Shown here: positions 1 through 7,715 of the stretch, piece by piece
Layout of the letters: the number at the start of each line of letters is the position of its first letter
How positions within the stretch are numbered: the first letter of the stretch is position 1
Assembly (NCBI RefSeq): GCF_026016465.1
Contig: NZ_CP100390.1
Coordinates: 248,001-312,000 of the forward strand
Length of the DNA: 64,000 nucleotides
Direction of reading: 5' to 3'
Origin: Alkalimarinus alittae
Lineage (GTDB): Bacteria; Pseudomonadota; Gammaproteobacteria; Pseudomonadales; Oleiphilaceae
Translations under genes and position numbers: made by a program
Notes under the pieces: generated by a model
What the model saw: only the letters and a program-made list of their open reading frames with translations
What the model was told of the DNA's origin: nothing
Databases searched by the model: none

Positions 1-1051
1 CATTGCGACGGACTAACAACTTATTTTCAACCAGTACCACGGTTTTACCTTGGTAAAGTGCTGAACGGGGTATCACAAAGACGTTGTCTATCGTATTGGC
101 GGTGATGACAGCTTCGATAAATTGACCAATTTTTAGGGGGGGGGTGCCATCGTCGCGCTGGCGATAAGGATCGTTTAGCTGGGCAATTACGTAGAGTTGG
201 CGGTTATTGCTATCAAGGGTACTTTCGGCTCGACTGATAAAGCCCTCCCACTTAAACGTTTTGTGCCCTTGTCTGGCGATCATCTCGACATGAGGCCCTT
301 TTACTGGCGAAGTGTCGTTGCCTCGGTACTGCTCAGGAATGGATAAGTATCCTACTTGTTGTGGGCCTAGTGGTAGGCGTATTTCTATGTAGTCAGTGGC
401 GTAGATATTAGCGAGTTCGGTATTGGTTGATACGAACTGTCCGACATCGACTTTTTTATCCACAATTCTGCCCGCATACGGCGCTGATATTTCAGTACGT
501 TGCAGGTCGAGTTTGGCTTTATCGAGGGAGGCTTTGGCCGACGCGACCTTGGCGCTAGCGGCGGCAAGTTGGGGTTTACGGAGGACCAGCTCAGAGGCTT
601 GCTGACCCTTACCGATACGCTGCCAGTTGGCTTCTGCTTGCTGGCCTCGAGCGCGTTCTTCTTCTAGTTCAAATTGCGCTTGAATAAGGTCTGATTCTGC
701 CATCGTCACTGCAGCAATATAATCTCGATCGTCAATTTGAGCAAGAGTCTCTCCGGCCTCAAAAAAACCGCCATTCTGAAATTGCGGTGAAACCTGAGTG
801 AGTGTGCCAGATACTTGAGATACCAAGGTGCCTTCTGTTCTGGGGCGAACCTCACCATATGCGTTAAGTTTTACAGTGTAAGAACTGCGAACAAGGGGAA
901 TGGCATCGACATTAAGTTGTGCTTGTTTGGCTTGCGGTGCTTTGCGGGCCTGAGTCGGGTTTTGGTTGATGGTAAACGCAGCCGCAGCGGAGATAGCCAA
1001 AATGATGATAGGCAGAAGTACTTTTAGGCTTTGTTTTGCTAGAGGGTTCAT
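1..1051 (-). CDS. RND efflux periplasmic adaptor (HlyD/MexA family), 3' end outside window
   Basis: This is the membrane-fusion subunit that bridges an inner-membrane RND pump to an outer-membrane channel. The reading frame opens at an ATG (MNPLAKQSLKVLLPII), has one N-terminal membrane segment, then a biotinyl-lipoyl-like half (GTLVSQVSGTLTQVSPQF), a helical hairpin rich in Ala/Glu/Gln and the second lipoyl half (TEISAPYAGRIVDKKVDVGQ), followed by a beta-barrel segment. It is still open at base 1, so the protein is incomplete. Its start overlaps the stop of the TolC-like gene upstream as ATGA, so the two are translationally coupled. The pump gene is expected beyond the left edge; that part is inference. 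Confidence 0.9.
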   Translation of the reverse strand, partial: MNPLAKQSLKVLLPIIILAISAAAAFTINQNPTQARKAPQAKQAQLNVDAIPLVRSSYTVKLNAYGEVRPRTEGTLVSQVSGTLTQVSPQFQNGGFFEAGETLAQIDDRDYIAAVTMAESDLIQAQFELEEERARGQQAEANWQRIGKGQQASELVLRKPQLAAASAKVASAKASLDKAKLDLQRTEISAPYAGRIVDKKVDVGQFVSTNTELANIYATDYIEIRLPLGPQQVGYLSIPEQYRGNDTSPVKGPHVEMIARQGHKTFKWEGFISRAESTLDSNNRQLYVIAQLNDPYRQRDDGTPPLKIGQFIEAVITANTIDNVFVIPRSALYQGKTVVLVENKLLVRRN

Positions 1052-2505
1052 TTACTCAAAAATCCTTTGGTCAGGTCAGTACTGGTTTTTTGTTTGGCGT
1101 CTTGCTGGTTGGATGTGTCATCGACAAATGCGCCTCCCAGTGCCAAGTAAAGGTTGATGCGGTTTTGTAGGCGCTGATTGCGCACGTCAATCTCTGTGCT
1201 TTGAGCATCGAACGAACGGCGCTGTGATTCGAGTACTGTTACGAAGTTTAGTAAACCACTTTGGTATTGATCAAAGGCCAGATCTTCAGCGGCTTGTGAT
1301 TCTTCAGACGCGGTCTTTAGTGCGGCTTCTTGCTGTTGTAATAAGGTTTCATTAATAAGGCCGGCTTCGACTTCTTGAAAGGCATTTAACAGCGCTTGAT
1401 TATAATTGGCTTCAGCCATTTTTATATTGGCGACGGCTCGTTCTTCTTCTGCTTCAAGCCGACCACTATCGAAAATCGGGGCAGTCAGGCCTCCAAATAC
1501 CGACCAAACTAAATAGTCGCTACTGACTAAGTTACTCAGGTCGTTTGACCGCGTGCCAACGTCGCCAGTTAAGGTCAACCGTGGGAATCGGTCAGCATGT
1601 GCGGCGGCTGCGAGCTCATTGGTTGATGCCAAGCGTTTTTGGCTGGCGATTAAATCGGGTCTTCGCTGTAACAACTCAGAAGGTAGTCCGCTAGGAATAG
1701 GTGAACGGAGCGGTGTTAGGGTTGAGGTACTGTTGATAAGTCCTTCTGGATACTGGCCTAACAGTATTTCAAGTGTTCGCCTTGCACTCAGTAGGTCGGA
1801 GCGTCGATTGGCAATGCGCGCTTGCTCACCGGCCACATCTGCACGGGCTAAATACACATCAAGAGCATCCCTCAGACCTAATTTGAAGTCTTCTTCAATG
1901 GTGATTAAGTTGTCGCTTAAATTTAGTAACCGCTGTTCAACGAGGTTAAGCTGTAGTTGTGCTTCCGTGAGGTTAAACCAGCTTCTTGCCACGCTAGCAG
2001 CCAGCGATAACTGGGCGGCTTGCCACTCAGCTTCAGACACTTCAACGTCTAATGTGGCAGCGTTGGCGCGGTTTGATAGCCGCCCCCATAGGTCGACCTC
2101 CCAGCTGATATCAACGCCTAAGCCGAGGTCTGTATTGTAATTATTGCTGACGTTGCCGTTATTCTCTGAATTAGAACGTCGCCTTTGCGCATCCATATTG
2201 CCATTAACACTTGGGTTTAGAGCCGCTCCTGCAATGCGAGCTTGAGCTAGTGCGGCTTCAACGCGAGCCGCAGACGCTTTCAAATCGTGGTTATTAGCTA
2301 AGGCCTGCTGTATGAGTGCTTCAAGCTGAGGGTCATTAAAATCTTTAATCCATGCCGCTTTTTGAGTCGCTTGCATGCTGACCGGCTGCTGCCATGCGAC
2401 AGGGATTTCAGCCTTAGGGTATTCTTCTCTAGGTACAGTGCTACATCCAACCACTACAAAGCTGAATAAAATAATCATAGAAAAGGGTGTGTATAGCTTC
2501 ATCAT
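1048..2505 (-). CDS. TolC/NodT-family outer-membrane efflux lipoprotein
   Basis: 485-residue outer-membrane channel of the RND tripartite type. A lipobox ending VVVGC puts the acylated cysteine at residue 21. The rest shows the two OEP repeats, including the family-typical LPSELLQRRPDLIASQ stretch in the middle and FQEVEAGL and LDVYLARADVAGEQARIANR segments. Length fits OprM/NodT proteins. It is the first gene of an operon that continues with the adaptor (4-base ATGA overlap). No strong Shine-Dalgarno is visible before the double ATG. The substrate cannot be told from sequence. Confidence 0.92.
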   Translation of the reverse strand: MMKLYTPFSMIILFSFVVVGCSTVPREEYPKAEIPVAWQQPVSMQATQKAAWIKDFNDPQLEALIQQALANNHDLKASAARVEAALAQARIAGAALNPSVNGNMDAQRRRSNSENNGNVSNNYNTDLGLGVDISWEVDLWGRLSNRANAATLDVEVSEAEWQAAQLSLAASVARSWFNLTEAQLQLNLVEQRLLNLSDNLITIEEDFKLGLRDALDVYLARADVAGEQARIANRRSDLLSARRTLEILLGQYPEGLINSTSTLTPLRSPIPSGLPSELLQRRPDLIASQKRLASTNELAAAAHADRFPRLTLTGDVGTRSNDLSNLVSSDYLVWSVFGGLTAPIFDSGRLEAEEERAVANIKMAEANYNQALLNAFQEVEAGLINETLLQQQEAALKTASEESQAAEDLAFDQYQSGLLNFVTVLESQRRSFDAQSTEIDVRNQRLQNRINLYLALGGAFVDDTSNQQDAKQKTSTDLTKGFLSK

Positions 2506-2784
2506 GTAGATAACTTCACGTTACTAGGGGAGTATCCCCATATTGAATTAGAGGTGTCATCTGATTGTTGCCACTACTATATTATGGCTCGATACGATTA
2601 TCAGGTCATTTTACACAAAATTTACGTTGCCGAGTCCTACACGCTACCACAAAACAAGGCTGTTATGCTGAGTATCGCCAGAGGGGCGATAGACACTTCA
2701 TATCACAGCCACATTGATTATGACTATACTCTGAAGAAGGGTGGTACTCATGGGTAATCTCATTTTCTTTACAAAGAACATTTC

Positions 2785-4389
2785 ATGAAATTAAGAACGA
2801 ATAATATTAAAAAACTCAGCCAAGATACTTTTGATGTGCTGGTGGTTGGGGGCGGGATTAATGGTGCTGTATCTGCCGCAGCACTAGCAGCCAGAGGTGC
2901 GAAAGTGGCGCTGATCGATAGGCGTGATTTTGCCGGATTTACCAGCCAACAATCATCTAATCTTGCCTGGGGTGGCATTAAGTATATGGAGACGTATGAG
3001 TTTGGTTTAGTCAGAAAGCTCTGTATGTCTCGTAATAAGTTAATGCGTAGTTATCCCTCAACGGTAAAAGAGGTGCGGTTTTTCACCACGATTAATAAAG
3101 GTTTTCGCTATCCTCCGTTATTTTTATTTATGGGGACGCTGCTTTATTGGTTGATGGGTAACGGGTTTACTCGTCTGCCACGATACTTGTCAGCCCAAAA
3201 AATAAATGAAGAAGAATCCATTGTTAACACTGAAGACTGTAGTGGCGGGTTTGAGTATTCTGATGCATACCTTTATGACAATGATGCTCGATTTGTCTTT
3301 AACTTTATTCGTTCGGCTATGAACTATGGTTGTGTTGCGGCTAACTATGTTAGCTCGTTGGGTTCTTCGCGTGAGGGTGGTTGTTGGGTGACACGCGCAC
3401 AAGACGAAATCACAGGCGAGTGCATGACTATTCGATCTAAGGTGTTGATTAATGCGTGCGGCCCGTTCGTCGATGAACATAACCAGCTATCTGGTCAGAA
3501 GACTAATCACCATCATATTTTCTCCAAAGGCATTCATCTCATTGTTGACCGGCTGACACCGAGTCAGCGGGTACTGACGTTTTTTGCAGACGATGGGCGG
3601 CTATTTTTTGTTATCCCTATGGGCCCCAAAACTTGCATTGGAACAACGGATACTAAGGTGGATGACCCCATTACTGCAGTCACGGCTGAAGATCGTCAAT
3701 TTGTTTTAGATAATATTAATGCTCGACTTAAATTGGATAAACCGCTGACTGAGCAAGACATTGTCGCAGAACGCAGTGGCGCTAGACCGTTGGTGGTCGA
3801 AGGCAACGACACAGATGAAACCGACTGGTTACAGCTATCGAGAAAACATGCCGTGGATGTAAATCCTCAAGACAAACACCTCAGCATTTATGGTGGCAAG
3901 CTCACCGATTGTTTAAATGTTGGCGATGAAGTGAGTGAAATAGTAGAAACCCTCGGTGTTTGTTATCCGTATCCCCAGGCGCGTTGGTATGGTGAGCCGC
4001 CTGCGCCCGTAAAGAAGGAATTTATGCACCAAGCGAGATTGATAGGGCTAGACGAAATGACCCATGCCTCTTCATCTGAATGTTTGTCGCAACGGTTATG
4101 GCGGCGCTATGGCGCGCATGCGTTTAATCTACTCGAGTCGATAAGGGCTGATCCGCAAGAAGCTGAACTCTTGATAGAGAATGCTGAATACCTACGCTGT
4201 GAAATTGAGCAGGCGGCGCGGCGCGAGATGGTGACTAAGTTAGAAGATTTTTTAAGACGACGCTCTAAAATCTCATTAGTGGTGAAAAAAGAAGATATTA
4301 AACACTCGTTAGGGCTGAAAAAAGCATGTGAAATACTCTTTGGTGACGAGGCAGAAGCCAAGTGGAATGAATACTTTGATAGCCGTTAA
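2785..4389 (+). CDS. FAD-dependent oxidoreductase, glycerol-3-phosphate dehydrogenase (GlpD) family
   Basis: 534 residues. The N-terminus has the dinucleotide-binding motif VLVVGGGINGA followed by the GlpD-like stretch TSQQSSNLAWGGIKYME (compare the SSASSKLIHGGLRYLE region of E. coli GlpD). A second family block RSGARPLV and a C-terminal helical region are present. The family oxidises sn-glycerol 3-phosphate to dihydroxyacetone phosphate and passes electrons to quinone at the inner membrane. A distant relationship is possible because the conserved H in the HGG(L/I)RY motif is replaced by W (WGGIKY). The gene stands alone; no glpF, glpK or glpR is adjacent. Its TAA stop interlocks with the stop of the convergent gene. 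Confidence 0.82.
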   Translation: MKLRTNNIKKLSQDTFDVLVVGGGINGAVSAAALAARGAKVALIDRRDFAGFTSQQSSNLAWGGIKYMETYEFGLVRKLCMSRNKLMRSYPSTVKEVRFFTTINKGFRYPPLFLFMGTLLYWLMGNGFTRLPRYLSAQKINEEESIVNTEDCSGGFEYSDAYLYDNDARFVFNFIRSAMNYGCVAANYVSSLGSSREGGCWVTRAQDEITGECMTIRSKVLINACGPFVDEHNQLSGQKTNHHHIFSKGIHLIVDRLTPSQRVLTFFADDGRLFFVIPMGPKTCIGTTDTKVDDPITAVTAEDRQFVLDNINARLKLDKPLTEQDIVAERSGARPLVVEGNDTDETDWLQLSRKHAVDVNPQDKHLSIYGGKLTDCLNVGDEVSEIVETLGVCYPYPQARWYGEPPAPVKKEFMHQARLIGLDEMTHASSSECLSQRLWRRYGAHAFNLLESIRADPQEAELLIENAEYLRCEIEQAARREMVTKLEDFLRRRSKISLVVKKEDIKHSLGLKKACEILFGDEAEAKWNEYFDSR

Positions 4390-5126
4390 GGTAGCGAATC
4401 TATAATCATGTTTTCAGATTTTTCAATCAGTGCTTGAAGTTCGCCAGAGGCTTCCATCTCTTGCATTAAGGTAGACAGCTTTTCTATCAGTACCGCATGT
4501 TTACGATGTAAGTAATGATAGCCAGGGGTTATTTCTAAAGGCGGCGACAGTTTAATAATTTCGTGATGTAGGTTTAGTGCCTTGAGCGTGAACAATCCGT
4601 CAAGCTCTGTAAATACTGCCGCGTTGATACGTTCTAAATAGAGCATTTTGTAAAGTGATTTCGGCGAGCTTATTATGGCCGGATGGAGCGATTTACTTCG
4701 TTCTTCTATTATTTTAACACCTCTTATAATACCTATTTTGTAAGGCTTGAGTGAGCCCCAGCCTTTGACCTCAAATGACCTTTCTTTTTTTGTATACACT
4801 ACATGTTTGATTTGGGCTATCGGAGTGGGGATTCTAATGAGGTTATGTGTGATATCTTCGACCGCAGTCGTCCTGATTAGATCTCCATCGACCCTCCCCT
4901 CATCTGCTAGTGAGAGTGCACGATTGCCTGGGTGTTTACTCAACTGAAGCTCTATATTGAGTCGGCTATAGATCTCACGCATAACCATTTCACTCACACT
5001 AAGGCGGGGCGCAGCTTGATCAAAGGTGGTAATGTTAATGGTTGATGTTTGTGCTGTTGCCGTTTGTGTCATCGATAACAAAGAAAGCGGCATAATGATG
5101 AAGATAATCAAACTAGATTTTAGCAT
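4386..5126 (-). CDS. periplasmic substrate-binding protein, SBP_bac_3-like, no transporter partner
   Basis: 246 residues with a cleavable signal peptide (cleavage likely after TQTATAQ). The body resembles the small amino-acid-type extracellular binding proteins (family 3): an N-terminal lobe, the central GIIRGVKIIEERS hinge segment and a C-terminal helix LSTLMQEMEASGELQALIEK typical of the family end. No permease or ATPase gene lies nearby, so a role in sensing or in a remote transporter is equally possible. The gene converges on the GlpD-like gene and their stop codons share the bases TTAA. Confidence 0.72.
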   Translation of the reverse strand: MLKSSLIIFIIMPLSLLSMTQTATAQTSTINITTFDQAAPRLSVSEMVMREIYSRLNIELQLSKHPGNRALSLADEGRVDGDLIRTTAVEDITHNLIRIPTPIAQIKHVVYTKKERSFEVKGWGSLKPYKIGIIRGVKIIEERSKSLHPAIISSPKSLYKMLYLERINAAVFTELDGLFTLKALNLHHEIIKLSPPLEITPGYHYLHRKHAVLIEKLSTLMQEMEASGELQALIEKSENMIIDSLP

Positions 5127-5280
5127 TTAGTTAAACCATTTTTTATTGTTGGTAAAGTCTTACCCTTAAGAAAGTATAGAAGAACATCGCCTAAGGCGAC
5201 TAACTATTTTCACCCCTTTGTTTGTGTTGTTAAGTATGATAGTTTGCCCACCCTTTTCTTTCAGGTGGTGTGGCAGAGTC

Positions 5281-6645
5281 ATGTTTGCGGGTTTTGATTA
5301 CGGTAGTTCAAATTGTGCAGTGGGTGTGATGGACCAGGGTGCGGTTAAACTGCTGCCTCTATGGGGTGAGCAGCGTTTTGCTCCTTCAACCCTTTATGCT
5401 GCAGACCGCGGTTTGATTTGTGAGTCGGTAGCTCACAATATAGAATCAGACGCGTGTCGCGAGGCGTATGTTCAGCAGCGCGCGGCGGCGATTCAGCGAG
5501 CCTCTCAAATACGTCGAAACCTCAACATTGGCGAACAAGACAATATCTTGTTTGTCGGTGAAGAGGCGATTGACAACTATATTAACTTCCCCGAAGAAGG
5601 CTATTTTGTAAAATCGCCGAAGTCATTTTTAGGTGTGAGTGGTTTACGACAAGAGCAAATAGCCTTTTTTGAGGATATTGTGACCGCCATGATGCAGTCT
5701 ATCAAGCGTCAGGCCGAAACATCTCTTCAGAAGTCTATTACTCAAACTGTCATTGGTCGCCCCGTTAACTTTCAGGGCAGTGGTGGAGAAAAGAGCAATC
5801 AACAAGCCATTGAGATATTAACAACGGCTGCTCAGCGGGCGGGTTATCAGCAGGTGGAATTCTTATACGAGCCTTTAGCCGCAGGCATCGATTTCGAAAC
5901 CAATATGCAGCAAGATCAGGTTGTTTTAGTGGTCGATATTGGCGGCGGCACCACCGATTGTTCCGTGGTGCGTATGGGGCCATCACATCGTATTAAAGCT
6001 AATCGTGAAGATGATTTTTTGGGGCATAGCGGGCAACGCGTTGGTGGTAATGATCTGGATATTCATCTGAGCTATAAGGCGTTTATGCCGTTGTTAGGGC
6101 TAGGTAGTAGCTTAAAGAGCGGTTTAGTCATGCCAAGCGAACCTTATTGGAATGCGGTCCGCACTAATGATGTTAACGCTCAAATGGAGTTTAGTAGTCG
6201 AGCTAATGTTGAATTGCTAGCGCAACTCTGCCGAGATGCGAGTAACCCTGCATTAGTAAAACGCTTACTGGATTTGCAGCAGCATAAGACCAATCACCAG
6301 TTAGTACGTTGCGGAGAGCAAAGCAAAATTGAACTGTCTGATTCACTTGAAATTAGCAAAGCACTAGGGTTCATAGAACAAGGATTAACTCAGCCTGTCA
6401 CAAGAGCCTTGTTTGCTGAAGCGATTCAAGGCCCCCTTAATAGAATATCTGCACTAATGAAAGAAGCCGTAACACAAGCCCAATGTTCCCCTGATTTGGT
6501 TTATGTCACGGGCGGAACTGCAAAGTCGCCCGTGATCCGAGACGCGATTCAGCAGCAATTAGGTGAGATTCCTATCATGGATGGAGACCACTTTGGCAGT
6601 GTTACGGCGGGGTTAACTAAGTGGGCTGAGAAGTTGTTTGGTTAG
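5281..6645 (+). CDS. yegD: Hsp70-family chaperone, YegD type
   Basis: 454 residues from the ATG at 5281, close to the 450 residues of E. coli YegD. The N-terminus MFAGFDYGSSNCAVGVM matches the phosphate-1 loop of the actin/Hsp70 fold, VVDIGGGTTDCSVV is the phosphate-2 loop and VYVTGGTAKSPVI the adenosine motif. The substrate-binding domain of classical DnaK is missing, as in YegD. An in-frame start 63 bases further upstream exists but would add a hydrophobic, Cys-rich extension before the conserved FDYG, so I rejected it. The gene is monocistronic. Confidence 0.88.
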   Translation: MFAGFDYGSSNCAVGVMDQGAVKLLPLWGEQRFAPSTLYAADRGLICESVAHNIESDACREAYVQQRAAAIQRASQIRRNLNIGEQDNILFVGEEAIDNYINFPEEGYFVKSPKSFLGVSGLRQEQIAFFEDIVTAMMQSIKRQAETSLQKSITQTVIGRPVNFQGSGGEKSNQQAIEILTTAAQRAGYQQVEFLYEPLAAGIDFETNMQQDQVVLVVDIGGGTTDCSVVRMGPSHRIKANREDDFLGHSGQRVGGNDLDIHLSYKAFMPLLGLGSSLKSGLVMPSEPYWNAVRTNDVNAQMEFSSRANVELLAQLCRDASNPALVKRLLDLQQHKTNHQLVRCGEQSKIELSDSLEISKALGFIEQGLTQPVTRALFAEAIQGPLNRISALMKEAVTQAQCSPDLVYVTGGTAKSPVIRDAIQQQLGEIPIMDGDHFGSVTAGLTKWAEKLFG

Positions 6646-6653
6646 CGAAAGAG

Positions 6654-6719
6654 TCGCAGCAAAGTGCAGCTCCTACGGGGTGTGTGGGGTTTTTGTAGGA
6701 GTGGCTTTAAGCCACGAAT
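6654..6719. repeat. REP pair (BIME) upstream of RAYT gene
   Basis: One inverted pair of REP units with their GTAGGAG heads facing each other. The left unit reads as TGCAGCTCCTAC on the plus strand and the right unit is GTAGGAGTGGCTTTAAGCCAC followed by GAAT. The right stem is a perfect palindrome, GTGGC-TTTAA-GCCAC. The same unit occurs 4.5 times on the other side of the transposase gene. Confidence 0.85.
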
Positions 6720-6770
6720 AGGTATGAGTTGAAACGCCACTGTGGCGCTAAAAAGACATAAGGAGGTGTC

Positions 6771-7232
6771 ATGAATAATCCACAATTAGGCCATAAATCA
6801 TTACGCAAAGGCCGCGTATCGCTTCATCATTCCATCTACTTGGTAACAGCCTCCACCCTCAATAGAGAGCCTCTATTTAATTTTCAGGTAGGGTCTGTGG
6901 CCGCTAGAAGCTTTGAAAATAAAAGTCTATTAGCAGATGCGACCTTAATGTGTTGGGTGCTAATGCCCGATCATGCACACTGGTTAATTCAATTGGGAGA
7001 CCGTTATGACCTGGGTGCAGTTATTAATCGTTTAAAATCTGGCAGTAGCCGTGCGGTTAATCGATCACTCTGTCGTAAAGGTTCGGTGTGGGATGCCGCC
7101 TATCATGATAGAGGAATTAGAAAAGAAGAGGATATACGAGCGGTTGCTCGGTATGTTGTGGCCAATCCGTTAAGGGCTGGATTAGTTGATCATATAGGGC
7201 AATATCCTCTTTGGAATGCCGTGTGGGTATAG
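6771..7232 (+). CDS. REP-associated tyrosine transposase (RAYT, Y1/HUH family)
   Basis: 153 residues. The metal-binding HUH motif is present as MPDHAHWL (His68, His70), and the probable catalytic tyrosine is Tyr111 in WDAAYHDRGIR, followed by the family signature YVVANPLRAGLV. RAYTs are single-copy domesticated relatives of IS200/IS605 transposases that cleave and move REP elements. A perfect ribosome binding site AAGGAGG lies 4-5 bases before the ATG. Flanking REP arrays on both sides make this a complete REPtron. All catalytic residues appear intact. Confidence 0.92.
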   Translation: MNNPQLGHKSLRKGRVSLHHSIYLVTASTLNREPLFNFQVGSVAARSFENKSLLADATLMCWVLMPDHAHWLIQLGDRYDLGAVINRLKSGSSRAVNRSLCRKGSVWDAAYHDRGIRKEEDIRAVARYVVANPLRAGLVDHIGQYPLWNAVWV

Positions 7233-7257
7233 ATATATCTTAATGCAGGTGTAAACA

Positions 7258-7706
7258 TCGCAGCAAAGTGCAGCTCCTACAGGGTGTGTGGTTTTGTAGG
7301 AGTGGCTCTAAGCCACGAATGAAGGGTGATATTCGTGCTGTGGGTTTTGAAAATAATCGCAGCAAAGTGCAGCTCCTACAGGGAGTGTGGTTTTTTGTAG
7401 GAGTGGCTCTAAGCCACGAATGAAGGTGATATTCGTGCTGTGGGTTCTGAAAATAATCGCAGCAAAGTGCAGCGCCTACAGGGTGTGTGGTTTTGTAGGA
7501 GTGGCTCTAAGCCACGAATGAAGGGTGATATTCGTGCGGTGGATTTTGAAAAGAATCGCAGCAAAGTGCAGCGCCTACAGGGTGTGTAGTTTTTTGTAGG
7601 AGTGGCTCTAAGCCACGAATGAAGGTGATATTCGTGCTGTGGGTTCTGAAAATAATCGCAGCAAAGTGCAGCTCCTACAGGGAATGTAGTTTTTGTAGGA
7701 GTAAGC
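7258..7706. repeat. tandem BIME array, 4.5 copies of a 99-100-bp unit
   Basis: Units begin (TCGCAGCAAAGTGCAG) at 7258, 7357, 7457, 7556 and 7656, giving periods of 99, 100, 99 and 100 bases. Each full unit holds two REPs with heads inward (CTCCTAC ... GTAGGAG), a perfect stem GTGGCT-CTA-AGCCAC and a spacer containing GTGATATTCGTGC. The fifth copy is truncated after GTAGGAGT and lacks GGCTCT; it ends nine bases before the stop codon of the convergent pump gene. Copies differ by only a few substitutions and one-base indels, so amplification is recent. Confidence 0.93.
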
Positions 7707-7715
7707 CCTCACTCT

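Noticed and set aside
1553-2140. Plus-strand 195-codon frame inside the TolC-like gene
   Set aside because: Antisense shadow rich in Arg and Ser; the opposite strand encodes a clear family member.
2554-2757. Plus-strand frame of 67 codons before the GlpD-like gene
   Set aside because: It begins at a non-ATG codon without a ribosome binding site and shows no protein-like pattern; it is likely leader sequence.
7258-7706. Regular 99-100-bp periodic repeats as a CRISPR array
   Set aside because: The repeats are nearly the whole unit, there are no unique spacers, and the units have REP palindromes; no cas genes are near.
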